Source of the DNA: JAOUEA01 sp963825685
GTDB taxonomy: Bacteria; Actinomycetota; UBA4738; HRBIN12
Direction of reading: 5' to 3'
Assembly: GCA_963825685.1 (NCBI GenBank)
Contig: CAWGUD010000024.1
Location: 9,979-73,978 of the forward strand
DNA length: 64,000 nucleotides
A model generated the notes under the pieces. It was not told the DNA's origin, searched no databases, and was given only the letters and a program-made list of their open reading frames with translations. The number at the start of each line of letters is the position of its first letter. The stretch's first letter is position 1. The position numbers were made by a program, and so were the translations under genes. Below, one piece after another: positions 25,958 to 35,275 of the stretch.

Positions 25958-27136
25958 ATGGTCGAGGGGCTCGGATCACTGCTCGCGGCGATGGTCGTGG
26001 TCGCCGCCGCGCCGATCGTCGTGGCGTTCCTGCCCGGCCGGGTGCCGCAGGTCGTGCTGCTGATCGCGGGCGGCATCGTGATCGGCCCCGAGGTGCTCGA
26101 CCTCGCGCAGCCCGACGACATCACGCTGTTCGCGAACCTCGGGCTCGGGTTCCTGTTCCTGCTGGCGGGCTACGAGCTCGACCCGACCCTGCTCCGGGAA
26201 CGCTCCGGGAAGCTCGCGATCGTGGCGTGGGTGATCACGATCGTGCTCGCGATCGCGACCGTGGGAGCGCTGGAGCTGGCGGGCCTCGTGAAGGCGTTCG
26301 TGCCGGTCGCGATCGGGCTCACGACGACCGCGCTCGGCACGCTGCTCCCGATCCTGCGTGACCACCACATGCTCGAGGGGCGCTTCGGCCGCTCCCTGTT
26401 CGCGGCGGGCGCCATCGGTGAGATGGGGCCCGTGCTCTGCATCGCGCTGCTGCTCGGGCACTACAACTCGATCGTCGAGGTGATCGGCGTCGCCGCGGTG
26501 GCGGGCGTGGCGTTCGCGCTCTCGGTGATCCCGCGGTTCACCCAGGGCACGCGGTTCGGCCGCATCCTCGAGGAAGGCCAGCACGAGACGTCGCAGACGA
26601 CGTTGCGGCTCACGGTGCTCCTGCTCGTCGCGCTGCTCTACCTCTCCGCCGAGTTCGGGCTCGACATCGTGCTCGGAGCGTTCTTCGCCGGCATGGTGCT
26701 GAAGCGGTGGGCGCCCGGCGATGTCGAGTCGCTCGAGAAGAAGCTCGACGCCGTGGGGTACGGGTTCTTCATCCCGGTCTTCTTCGTGTCGTCGGGCATG
26801 GGCCTCGACGTGATCTCGATCGTCGAGTCGCCCGGGCGACTGCTCGGGTTCTTCGCGCTGCTGCTCCTCGTGCGAGGCGTGCCGGCGCTGTTCGTCTATC
26901 GCAAGGACCTGACGGCTCCGCGTCGCGTGCAGATGATGTTGCTGACCGCGACCGCGCTCCCCCTGTTGGTCGCACTCACCGAGATCGGGCTGCAGAACGG
27001 ATCGATGCTGCCCGAGAACGCTGCCGCGCTCGTCGGCGCAGGCGTGCTCTCGGTCGCGATCTTCCCGGCGCTCGCGGTGCGGCTCCAACCCCGGGCGCTC
27101 GAGGCCGAGCGCGAAGCCTCCGCTCCGGAGCGCTGA
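25958..27136 (+). CDS. CPA2-family cation:proton antiporter
   Basis: 392 residues with 10-12 predicted membrane helices and no C-terminal TrkA domain. Family blocks are LFANLGLGFLFLLAGYELD (helix 3), TTTALGTLLPILRDHHM, FAAGAIGEMGPVLCIALLL and GIDIVLGAFFAGM-like GLDIVLGAFFAGMVL. It probably exchanges Na+ or K+ for protons to control pH or turgor. Close after the propeller lipoprotein gene and 22 bp before the urease genes. Confidence 0.9.
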   Translation: MVEGLGSLLAAMVVVAAAPIVVAFLPGRVPQVVLLIAGGIVIGPEVLDLAQPDDITLFANLGLGFLFLLAGYELDPTLLRERSGKLAIVAWVITIVLAIATVGALELAGLVKAFVPVAIGLTTTALGTLLPILRDHHMLEGRFGRSLFAAGAIGEMGPVLCIALLLGHYNSIVEVIGVAAVAGVAFALSVIPRFTQGTRFGRILEEGQHETSQTTLRLTVLLLVALLYLSAEFGLDIVLGAFFAGMVLKRWAPGDVESLEKKLDAVGYGFFIPVFFVSSGMGLDVISIVESPGRLLGFFALLLLVRGVPALFVYRKDLTAPRRVQMMLLTATALPLLVALTEIGLQNGSMLPENAAALVGAGVLSVAIFPALAVRLQPRALEAEREASAPER

Positions 27137-27158
27137 CGATGACGGGAGTGGCGGCGCG

Positions 27159-27755
27159 ATGCAGCTGAACCCGACCGAGCAGGACCGGCTGCTCGTGTTC
27201 GCCACGGCACAGCTCGCTCGCGAGACGCTGGCGCGCGGGCTCGCGCTGAACGCACCCGAGGCGATCGCGCTCGTCTGCGACGAGATGCACCTCGCGGCCC
27301 GCGCCGGCGCCGCGTACGAGCAGGTCGTCGACACCGGCCGCGCCATCGCCGAACGCACACCGGTGCTCGACGGCGTCGCGACGATCGCCGCCGAGATCCG
27401 GCTCGAGGTGCTGCTCGAGGACGGGTCCCGGCTGATCGTGCTGCGGGAACCCTTCGGCCCCGTCGATGCCGAAGGACCGGGTGCCATCCGGTTCGCGCCG
27501 GGCGACGTCGACCTCGTGCCCGACCGCGAGCGGCGGCGGCTCACCGTGCGCAACACGTCGCGCCGACCGGTGCGGATCTCGTCGCACTACCCGTTCTGGC
27601 AGGTGAACCCGTCGCTCGAGTTCGACCGCGAGGCGGCGCGCGGCTTCCGGCTCGACCTGCCCGCGGGCGACTCGCTGCGATGGGCACCCGGCGAGGAGCG
27701 CGAGGTCGAGCTCGTCGCCTACGGCGGAGCGGGCGCTCCGGAGGGAACCGGCTGA
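27159..27755 (+). CDS. Urease gamma-beta fusion subunit
   Basis: 198 residues. Residues 1-100 match urease gamma (LNPTEQDRLLVFATAQLARETLARGLALN, then AIALVCDEMHLAARAG); residues 105-195 match urease beta (IRFAPGDVDLV, LTVRNTSRRPVRISSHYPFWQVN, FRLDLPAGDSLRWAPGE). Fused gamma-beta subunits occur in some actinobacterial urease-like enzymes. It ends in TGATG overlapping the alpha-subunit start. No accessory genes (ureD, E, F, G) are in the window. Confidence 0.88.
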   Translation: MQLNPTEQDRLLVFATAQLARETLARGLALNAPEAIALVCDEMHLAARAGAAYEQVVDTGRAIAERTPVLDGVATIAAEIRLEVLLEDGSRLIVLREPFGPVDAEGPGAIRFAPGDVDLVPDRERRRLTVRNTSRRPVRISSHYPFWQVNPSLEFDREAARGFRLDLPAGDSLRWAPGEEREVELVAYGGAGAPEGTG

Positions 27756-29505
27756 TGCCTCGCTCGATCTCTCGCTCCGAGCACGCGCTGCGCCACGGGC
27801 CGACGACCGGCGATCGGGTCAGGCTCGGCGACACCGACCTCTGGATCCGCATCGAGGACGACCTCACCGAACCGGCCGACCAGGCGCTCTGGGGCTACGC
27901 GAAGACCATGCGATCGCGCATGACCCAGCGCGACACCGCGACGAGCGAGAGCGAGCTCGACGCGGTGATCGGCAGCGCGATCGTGGTCGATCCGATGCTC
28001 GGGGTCGTGAAGGCCGACCTCGGCATCAAGGACGGACGCATCGTCGGGCGTCGGCCGCGCCGGCAACCCCGACATCACCGACGGCGTCGACCTCACGGTC
28101 GGGCCGGGCACGTGGCCGATCCCGTGTCACGGCCTGATCGCGACGCCCGGAGGCGTCGACAGCCACGTGCACCTGCTGAGCCCGCGTCTCGTGCCGGTCG
28201 CGCTCAGCGCCGGCGTCACGACCCTGATCACGGCCGGCTTCGAGGAACCCGCGTGGCGCATGCACCGAACGCTCGAGGCGTTCGAGTTCCTGCCCGTGAA
28301 CCTCGGGCTGCAGGCGAGTGCCCGCGCAGACCGCCGAGAGCCGCTCGAGGCGCTGATCGAGGCCGGCTCGGTGGGTCTGAAGATCCACGAGGATTGGGGC
28401 GCGTATCCCGAGATCGTCGACGCGACCCTCGCGACCGCCGACGCCCACGACGTCGCGGTCTGCCTGCACACCGACGGTCTCAACGAATCGACCGAGCTCG
28501 AGGGCACGATCGCCGCGATCGGTGGGCGCACGATCCACGCCTACCACGTCGAGGGCGCCGGGGGCGGCCACGTGCCCGACGTGCTCGGCCTCGTGCGGGT
28601 GCCGAACGTGCTCTGCTCATCGACCACCCCCGGCCTCCCGTGGGGACGTGCCGCCGACCTCGAGCACACCGACATGATCCTGCTCGTGCACGAGGGGAAC
28701 CCGGGTCTGGCCGACGACGTCGCCGGAGCGCGGGAGCGGGTCCGCGCGACGACGATGGCCGCCGAGGGTCCCCTGCACGACCTGGGTGCGATCTCGATCG
28801 TGAACTCCGACTCACAAGGCATGGGGCGCATCGGCGAGACGATCCGGCGCACCTGGCAGCTCGCCCACGCGATGAAGGCGTGGCGCGCCTCGGAGCTCGG
28901 CGCCGGATGGCCCGACGCGCCGACGGCGCGCCGCCTGCGGCCACGCCCGCCGGACTCGCTCACCGACGACGGGCTCGGCCTCGACGACAACGAGCGGGTG
29001 CTCTCCTACCTCGCGAAGCACACGGCCGAGCCCGCGATCGTGCACGGCATCGCCGACGAGGTGGGCTCCCTCGCCCCCGGGCGCTCGGCCGACATCGTGT
29101 TGTGGGAACCGGCGACGTTCGGCGTCCGCCCCCTGATGGTGATCAAGGGCGGCGTGGTGGCGTGGAGCGCGATGGGAGAGGGGAACGCCAGCGTGCACGG
29201 TGCCGAACCGACCCGCTACGGCCCCGACTGGGGAGGCGACGGGCGAGGCGGCGGCGAGGCTGTCGACGACGTTCGTCTCGCGCGCCGCGTTCGACGCCGG
29301 CATCGGCGACGCCCTCGGCACCCGTCGAGAGGTGGTCGCCGTCGGTGGGACGCGAGGGCTCACCCGGGGCGACCTCCTCGCCAACACCGCCGTCCCCGAC
29401 GTCGACGTCTCGCCCGACGACGGCGAGGTCACGATCGGCGGACGCGTGCTCGCCTGCGAGCCGGTCGACGAGGTGCCGTTGTCCCGGAGGTACCTGCTGG
29501 CCTAG
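27755..29505 (+). CDS. Divergent urease alpha subunit, frame broken twice
   Basis: About 580 residues when joined. Nickel-ligand positions of urease are present: HVH in VDSHVHLL, the carbamylated Lys and adjacent His in GLKIHEDWG, His in CLHTDGLNE, His in IHAYHVEGAGGGH and Asp in NSDSQGMG. The flap Cys-His pair is ILLVHEGN, so the Cys is Val while the His is kept. An extra G in GGG at 28046-28048 and a change near 29235 break the frame; on correction VGRAGNPDITDG and ATGEAAARLST follow. It shares its last four bases (CTAG) with the converging sulfatase. The substrate may not be urea. Confidence 0.82.
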
Positions 29506-31023
29506 CCGCCGCACCCGCTCATCCCGGGCGGTGAGAGACCGGGGGGTCGGGGCGAACACAGACCCCGGGGTCCGAAGAGCTTCGTGCGCATGCGGGCGCG
29601 AAGCGCTCGTTCCGCAGGCGTCAGACCGCCGGCGACCAACACGTTCGTGAGCTCGTGCGGATCGCGCCGCAGGTCGTACAGCTCTTCCTCTCCGGTGCGG
29701 TAGCGGACGAACTTGTGCTCCGTCGTGCGGACCGCACAGTACGTGGGGATGCCGTCGATCGACGGATCGTCGTAGTGCTCCACGAGGAACTCCCGCCGCC
29801 ATCGGCGCGTCGACCCGTCCAGCAATCCGAGGAAGCTGCGGCCGTCGAAGGTTCCATCACACGCGCCGTAGCGGGGATCAGGACAGCCCGGCCGCACCGA
29901 GAGCCCCACGAGGTCGGTGATCGTCGGCGCGATGTCGATGTTCAGCACCATGCGCCGGTCGCGCCGCGCGTCGCCTGCGGTCAGCGGGTCGTATCTGACG
30001 ACCAACGGCACCCTGATCGCCTCCTCGTACGGCACCTTCTTCTCGCGGTGGCGATGTTCCCCATCGAGGATGCCGTTGTCCGAGGTGTAGATCAGCAAGG
30101 TGGTGTCCAGACGCCCGGTCTCGGCGAGGGCGTCGAGGAGCACGCCCAGGCCGTCGTCCACCGAGAGCAGGGTGCGACAGGCATCCTGCGGCCGCCGCAC
30201 TCCATACGTGCGGACCTCGTCGGGGCTGAGCGGTGCCCGATGCGCGATGTAGTCGGGCTTGTCGCCCACGTTCGCCTCGTTGAAGGCCGGATCGCGATCG
30301 TGCCGCTCGGAGTCGCACCTCGCGTCGTCGTCGTACTTCGCTTCGGGGATCGTGGGCTCATGCGGGGCGATGTAGTTGAGGAAGAGGAAGAGCGGCGTTC
30401 GCCGCTGCGTGCTGCGGATGAACCGATCGGCGTAGCGCGTCATCACGGTGGTGTTGTAGGCGCGGTCGGGCCACGTCGCGTGCGGTGCCGTCCTCGCTCA
30501 CCGTGAACCCGTGGTAACGAGGCGTTCCGAGCCCACGCCAGACGTCCCAACCGGGCGGCACGTACCCGAGGTCGTTGTAGCCGTTCAGGTACTTGCCGAC
30601 GAGCCCGGTTCGGTACCCGGCCGAGTTCAGCCACGTCGCGAGCGTGGATCGCTCGAGGCCCCTGCGATGGACACCCGCCCAGCCTCCGTATCGACCGGAG
30701 AGCGACCAGATCCCGGTCGTGTGCGATGCCTGGCCGCGGAGCAAGCTCGTGCGCGAAGGACAGCACAGCGGATCGACAACGAAGCCCCGATCGAAGGTGA
30801 CGCCCTTGCCCATCACTCGGTCGCGGAGCGTGGTCATGTGCCGGAGGGAATCGGCGCGCTGATCGTCGGTGAGCACGACGATGACGTTCGGCAGACGACC
30901 ACGGGGTGCCGCCGTGGTTCGCGCGATCGAGGTCGCGTTCGGGACCGTCGCCAGGGTCATGGCGAGCACGGCCGCGATCGTGGCGGGGACCATCCGCCTG
31001 GTCGACACGGATCGTTCCGCCAC
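29502..31023 (-). CDS. Secreted sulfatase, one frame change
   Basis: About 500 residues. After a signal sequence come the alkaline-phosphatase-fold blocks: NVIVVLTDDQRAD (metal), the formylglycine motif CCPSRTSLLRG, then GYRTGLVGKYLNGYND. The frame changes near 30480 (restored as TWPDRAYNTTVMTRYADRF) and runs on to YTSDNGILDGEHRHREKKVPYEE with metal-binding DN and a C-terminal domain. Cleaves sulfate esters, perhaps of polysaccharides; the target is unknown. The formylglycine-generating enzyme is not in the window. Confidence 0.88.
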
Positions 31024-31090
31024 CGCCGCCCCCTCGCGCTCGGGGCATGGTTGCCCCGACCCGCAACGCTACGCAGCGATCGACGTCACG

Positions 31091-31135
31091 TCAAAAGGAA
31101 AGAACGGGGCGGCGGCCCTTCGGCCGCCGCCCCGT
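31091..31135 (-). terminator. Rho-independent terminator of the DUF4397 gene
   Basis: A perfect 14-bp G/C stem (acggggcggcggcc at 31104-31117 and ggccgccgccccgt at 31122-31135, loop of four). On the minus strand it is followed by a T-rich tract (TTCTTTCCTTTT), so it ends transcription of the DUF4397 gene. Confidence 0.9.
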
Positions 31136-31162
31136 CGCGATCGAGCGTTGCTGCGTCGAAGG

Positions 31163-31855
31163 TCAGGCCTTCTCGCCGACCTCCAGCGGGATCAGCGCCA
31201 GGTTGTAACCTGCCGTCCCGTTGCCCCAGGCGTACACCTGGTAGCTGTAGCCGGCCATCAGCGACAGGTCCACCGGGCCGATCACCGGGGCGCTCTGACG
31301 CGCGAGGGAGACGAACACGTTGTAGTCGCCCTCGGGAACGTCGAAGCGGCGCTGGGTGCCCCACACGAACTGGCGTCCGCGGTTCAGCGGCGAGCCGTTG
31401 GCCCACACGTTCACCGCGGGGGCGTCGGCCGTGTGGCGCACGACGACGCGTGCCAGGCCCTCGTCCGTCTTCCGCGTGTTGTTGCGGAACAGCGCCAGGT
31501 TCGGCGTGCCGTGGTCGTCGAGGTTCGCGACCACCGTGTAGTTGCGGTTGCGGCCGCCGGCCAGGTCGGCCACGGCCGACAGGATCGCGGCGCTGCACGG
31601 CTGACCAGCGGGGGTGACCTTCAGCCGATACTCCCCGCCCGGCAGCTTCACACCGGACACGACGTCACCGGGCTCGAAGTCGGTGATCGCCTTCGCCCCG
31701 TTGACGCACACGTCCACGGTGACACCGGGGATGCCGTGCACCACGTTCAACGTGAACTTCGGAGTACCGCCCGTGGCCTGCCCAGGCGCTGCTCCGAAGA
31801 GTGCCATCGTCGTCGCGAGCGCGACGGCGAGGCCGATGATGCGCTTCGACATCAT
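31163..31855 (-). CDS. Secreted DUF4397 protein
   Basis: About 230 residues from one of two adjacent ATGs (31855 or 31852), preceded by GGAGGGAGAG. A signal peptide is followed by two Ig-like beta domains of the DUF4397 type: LNVVHGIPGVTVDVCVNG and VRHTADAPAVNVWANG, each with YTVVAN or YQVYAWG strands. Found on actinobacterial surfaces, possibly for adhesion. It has its own promoter region and terminator and is a single-gene unit. Confidence 0.9.
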   Translation of the reverse strand: MMSKRIIGLAVALATTMALFGAAPGQATGGTPKFTLNVVHGIPGVTVDVCVNGAKAITDFEPGDVVSGVKLPGGEYRLKVTPAGQPCSAAILSAVADLAGGRNRNYTVVANLDDHGTPNLALFRNNTRKTDEGLARVVVRHTADAPAVNVWANGSPLNRGRQFVWGTQRRFDVPEGDYNVFVSLARQSAPVIGPVDLSLMAGYSYQVYAWGNGTAGYNLALIPLEVGEKA

Positions 31856-31997
31856 CTCTCCCTCCCTTCGCGTGGCGAGCGGAACGGCGGAAGCCGCACC
31901 CTCGTTTCCACACACATGTACAGCGTACTGCGTACCCACCAGGGCCCCAGATCACGCTGCGGCTTGGGTGCATAGGTTCGCCTGCAGACCCGCAGGG

Positions 31998-33651
31998 CTA
32001 GGGGGCGGAGCCGTTGGCCTCGTACACGAGACGGCCGGACGCCATCGTGAGCTCGACCGTGGTCTCGCCGATCGCCCCGAGCGAGCGGTCGAACGGGTCG
32101 CGGTCGAGGACCGCGAGGTCGGCGCGCATGCCGACCGCGAGCACGCCCGCCTCGTCGTCGTGGTTCACGTACGCCGAGCCTCGCGCGAACGCGGCCATCG
32201 ACGTCGCGAGGTCGAGGCGCTGCCACGCATCGAGCGGCTCGACGTCGGGCCGGCCGGGAGGCTGCCGCGTCACGCCGACCTCGAGCTCGAGCCAGGGGTT
32301 CGGCGTGGTCACGGGCCAATCGCTGCCGATGCACATCACGGCGCCGCTCGCGAGGATCGAACGGAGCGGGTAGAGGCGGGATGCCCGTTCACCCACCCGT
32401 GGCGTCGTGATCTCGACGATCGCCGGGTCGGGCTGTGCCCAGAACGGCTGCAGGTTCGCTGCCACACCGAGCCTGCGCAGGCGCGGCAGGTCGACGGGGT
32501 CGGGCAGCTGGATGTGCGCGATGTGGTGCCGGGCGTCGTTCCACCCGTTGGCCGCGCGCGCGGCCTCGACCGCGTCGAGCGCGCTCCGGAAGGCTCGGTC
32601 GCCGAGCGCGTGCTGGTGCACCTGGAACCCGCGAGCGTCGAGGGCGACCATCGCCTCGCTCAGCGCCTCCGCCTCGATGAACTGGATGCCGCGGTCGTGC
32701 CGGCGGCCGAACTCGCCCTCGTACGGCTCGAGCATCGAGCCGGTGCAGCTCTCCGGGCACCCGTCGAGCATGATCTTGATCGTGGTCGCGTGGAGCCTGC
32801 CTCCGGTCGCCCACTCCCGCTGCTCGACGAGGCGGTCGACCTGCTCCATGCCGGCGTGGCGGTCCCACCACATCGACGGCGACGACGCGCGCCGTGAGGA
32901 CCCCCTCGTCGTCGAGCTCGCGGTAGGCCCGCAGCAGGTCGGGCTCGACCCAGGCGTCCTGCCACCCCGTGATGCCGAGCGCGTGCAGCTCCTGCTGCGC
33001 ACGGAGCAGGTAGGTCTTCCACTGGGCCACGCTCGGCTGCGCGGCGACCGTGCGCCACACGTCGTAGGCAGCGCCCTCCTGCAGGGTGCCGGTCGGCGAG
33101 CCGTCGGGGTCACGCACGAGGTAGCCGTCCCACGGGTCGGGTGAGGTCGCCGTCAGCCCGGCGAGCTCGAGCGCCCTCGAGTTCACCCACCCCGCGTGCA
33201 CGTCGGTGTTGAGCAGGAACACCGGACGGTCCGGCACCACCGCGTCGAGATCCTCCTTGCGGGGGCCGTCGGTCTCGGTGAACACCGTGTTGACCCACCC
33301 GCCTCCCACGATCCACTCGAGGCCCGGGTTGGCATCGGCCACCTGCCGGATGCGCGCGAGGTAGTCGTCCTTCGTGTGCAGGTCGTCGAGGTTCACGTTG
33401 AGCAGGTTCCTGCCGGCCACCGACGGGTGGACGTGCGCGTCCTGGAATCCCGGCACGACCATGCGACCCGCCATGGTGAGCACCTCGGTCGCCGGCCCCC
33501 GGAACGCCCGCACGTCGTCGTCGGTCCCGACCGCCACGATGCGATCGCCCCGGATCGCGATCGCCTGGGCTCGACGGCGAGCGGCGTCGCCGCACCACAC
33601 GTCGGCGTCGGCGACGATCAGGTCGGCGGGATCACGCTCTGCATCCGACAC
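31998..33651 (-). CDS. YtcJ-like metal-dependent amidohydrolase, one frame change
   Basis: About 550 residues from the GTG at 33651. N-terminal features are a beta-sandwich plus VVPGFQDAHVHPS (metal ligands HxH), then NTDVHAGWVNSRALELAG. The frame changes near 32885 and continues through HATTIKIMLDGCPESCTG (the Lys position), HQHALGDRAF, HHIAHIQLPDP and MCIGSDWPVTTPNPW with the last metal Asp. Family members hydrolyse N-acyl or formyl compounds; the substrate is unknown. Confidence 0.85.
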
Positions 33652-33692
33652 GGCGCGGACCCTAGCATGGAGGCAAGCGACGGGAGGTTGCC

Positions 33693-34121
33693 ATGGAGAG
33701 CACACAGGTGGAACGGGGATTGGTGGGCACGGTGACTGGCGACGAGGTCGACATCCGCGAGAGCGGCGTCGGAGCCGCGGCCTCCTCGAGGGATCTCTTC
33801 CTCACGAACGGGGGCGCGGGGCTGCTCGCCGCCGCCGGCAACCTCACGATCACGAACGGAGGGGGCGGGCCGATGGCGATCGGCGGCAACGTGTCGATCA
33901 CGAACGGGGGCGCCCAGACGATCCTCGCCGGGGGTGGGGCGACGCTCGGCGAGCGGAGCTTCGTCGCGTTCGTGCTCTCGCCCAAGGTCACGGTGGAGCC
34001 CGGCGCCACCGTCCTCTGCTCGACCCCGCAGGCGCTGGCGTTCGGCGCGGTCGTGAGCGCCGCGATCCTCGCGGCGACCCAGCTGCTGCGGAAGGCCCGC
34101 AACTCGTCCAGCGTGGACTAG
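33693..34121 (+). CDS. Small bactofilin-like beta-repeat protein
   Basis: 142 residues of short repeats (DLFLTNGGAGLLAAAGN, LTITNGGGGPMAIGGN, VSITNGGAQTILAGGG), the right-handed beta-helix pattern of bactofilin or polymer-forming proteins, followed by a C-terminal membrane helix (ALAFGAVVSAAILAATQLL). It probably forms a short membrane-tethered filament or scaffold. Its TAG overlaps the stop of the larger bactofilin-like gene that converges on it (shared CTAG). Confidence 0.55.
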   Translation: MESTQVERGLVGTVTGDEVDIRESGVGAAASSRDLFLTNGGAGLLAAAGNLTITNGGGGPMAIGGNVSITNGGAQTILAGGGATLGERSFVAFVLSPKVTVEPGATVLCSTPQALAFGAVVSAAILAATQLLRKARNSSSVD

Positions 34122-35204
34122 TCGTCGGAGGTGGCGGGGTAGGTCTCGCTCGGCAGGTCGTCTCCCTCGGCGAGCTCGTGCGTGACCGCGACCGATGTCG
34201 GCGGCGGCGTCGCCGGCATGGCCGTCGTGACGGGGGCCGGCGCCAACCCCGCCCGGTGACGACCGCGTGAGGGCGCCCCCGCACGCGCCCTCCAGGTCGC
34301 GACGACGGCCGCGCCGAGACCGAACATCGACCCGAACACCCACACGAGCACGTTGAGGAAGGGCACCACGCCGATCGCCGCGGCGACCCCCCACCCCGCC
34401 AGCACGGCTCCGGCGCGGCCGCGCGGCGCCTGGACGATCAACCGGCCCACGGCGTAGACGGCAAGCGCGTACCCGACGAGCGCGACCAGGCCGGAGCCGA
34501 GCAGCACGGACAGTCCCAGGGGCAGCCCGAGGATCGACGCCGCCGCGGCGACCGCAACGACTGGCCACGCGATCGCCACCACGACCCCCCATCCCAGCGA
34601 TGCGAAGGGGGCCGTGCGAGCCGCCGTGGCGACCCGATCCAGTCCGCGAGGCGCGAGCCCGAGCATGAACAGGAGCAGGAGCAGGGTCGAGACCGCGATC
34701 GCGACGGCGCCGAGCAGAGCGCCGAGGGCGGCCAGGGTGCCGCGAGGCGTGAAGGCCACGTCATCGCGCACGTCGCCACCCACGAGGGCGCCGGGCTCCA
34801 GGCGCACCGTCTGGGCGCCGAGCACGTCGCCGGCGACCGATGCCGTCGACGCGAGCCGGATCGGGCCGTTCATCGCCACCACCGAGCCACCGACCTGCCC
34901 GGAGATCGCGACGGGACCGTCAAGCACGACCACGTCCCCCACGACGACGCCGGCGACGATCGCCCGGCCGTGGAAGACGACGACCTCCCCGACCGACTGC
35001 CCGCGAGGGACCGTCACGGTGCCGGCGAGCATCACCTGGTCCTCCGCCCGGCCGACGTCGGCGCCCGGGCGGGGCGTGGGCGACGCATCCCGCGTGGGCG
35101 AGGGTGATTGCGCGATCGCGGCTCCCGCCCCGGCGAGGACCGCCGCGAAGACGCCGACGCAGACGACGACGCGAAGGGAAGGCCGGACCGGCATGGCCCG
35201 CATC
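34118..35204 (-). CDS. Bactofilin-like protein with polytopic membrane domain
   Basis: About 361 residues from the ATG at 35202-35204. A signal-like segment (VVVCVGVFAAVLAGAGAAIAQS) and a Pro/Ser linker are followed by a beta-helix (VVFHGRAIVAGVVVGDVVVLDG, GQVGGSVVAMNGPI, SVAGDVLGAQTVRL) and then by about five membrane helices. The fold suggests a polymer-forming cytoskeletal or envelope protein, here outside the membrane. It is divergent from lhr. Confidence 0.65.
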
Positions 35205-35275
35205 CTATCGTCGTCTCCGGCGCCGACCGCTCCCGCGAGCGGCCACATGTCACCGTTCCGCGCTAGCGTTGCTGC

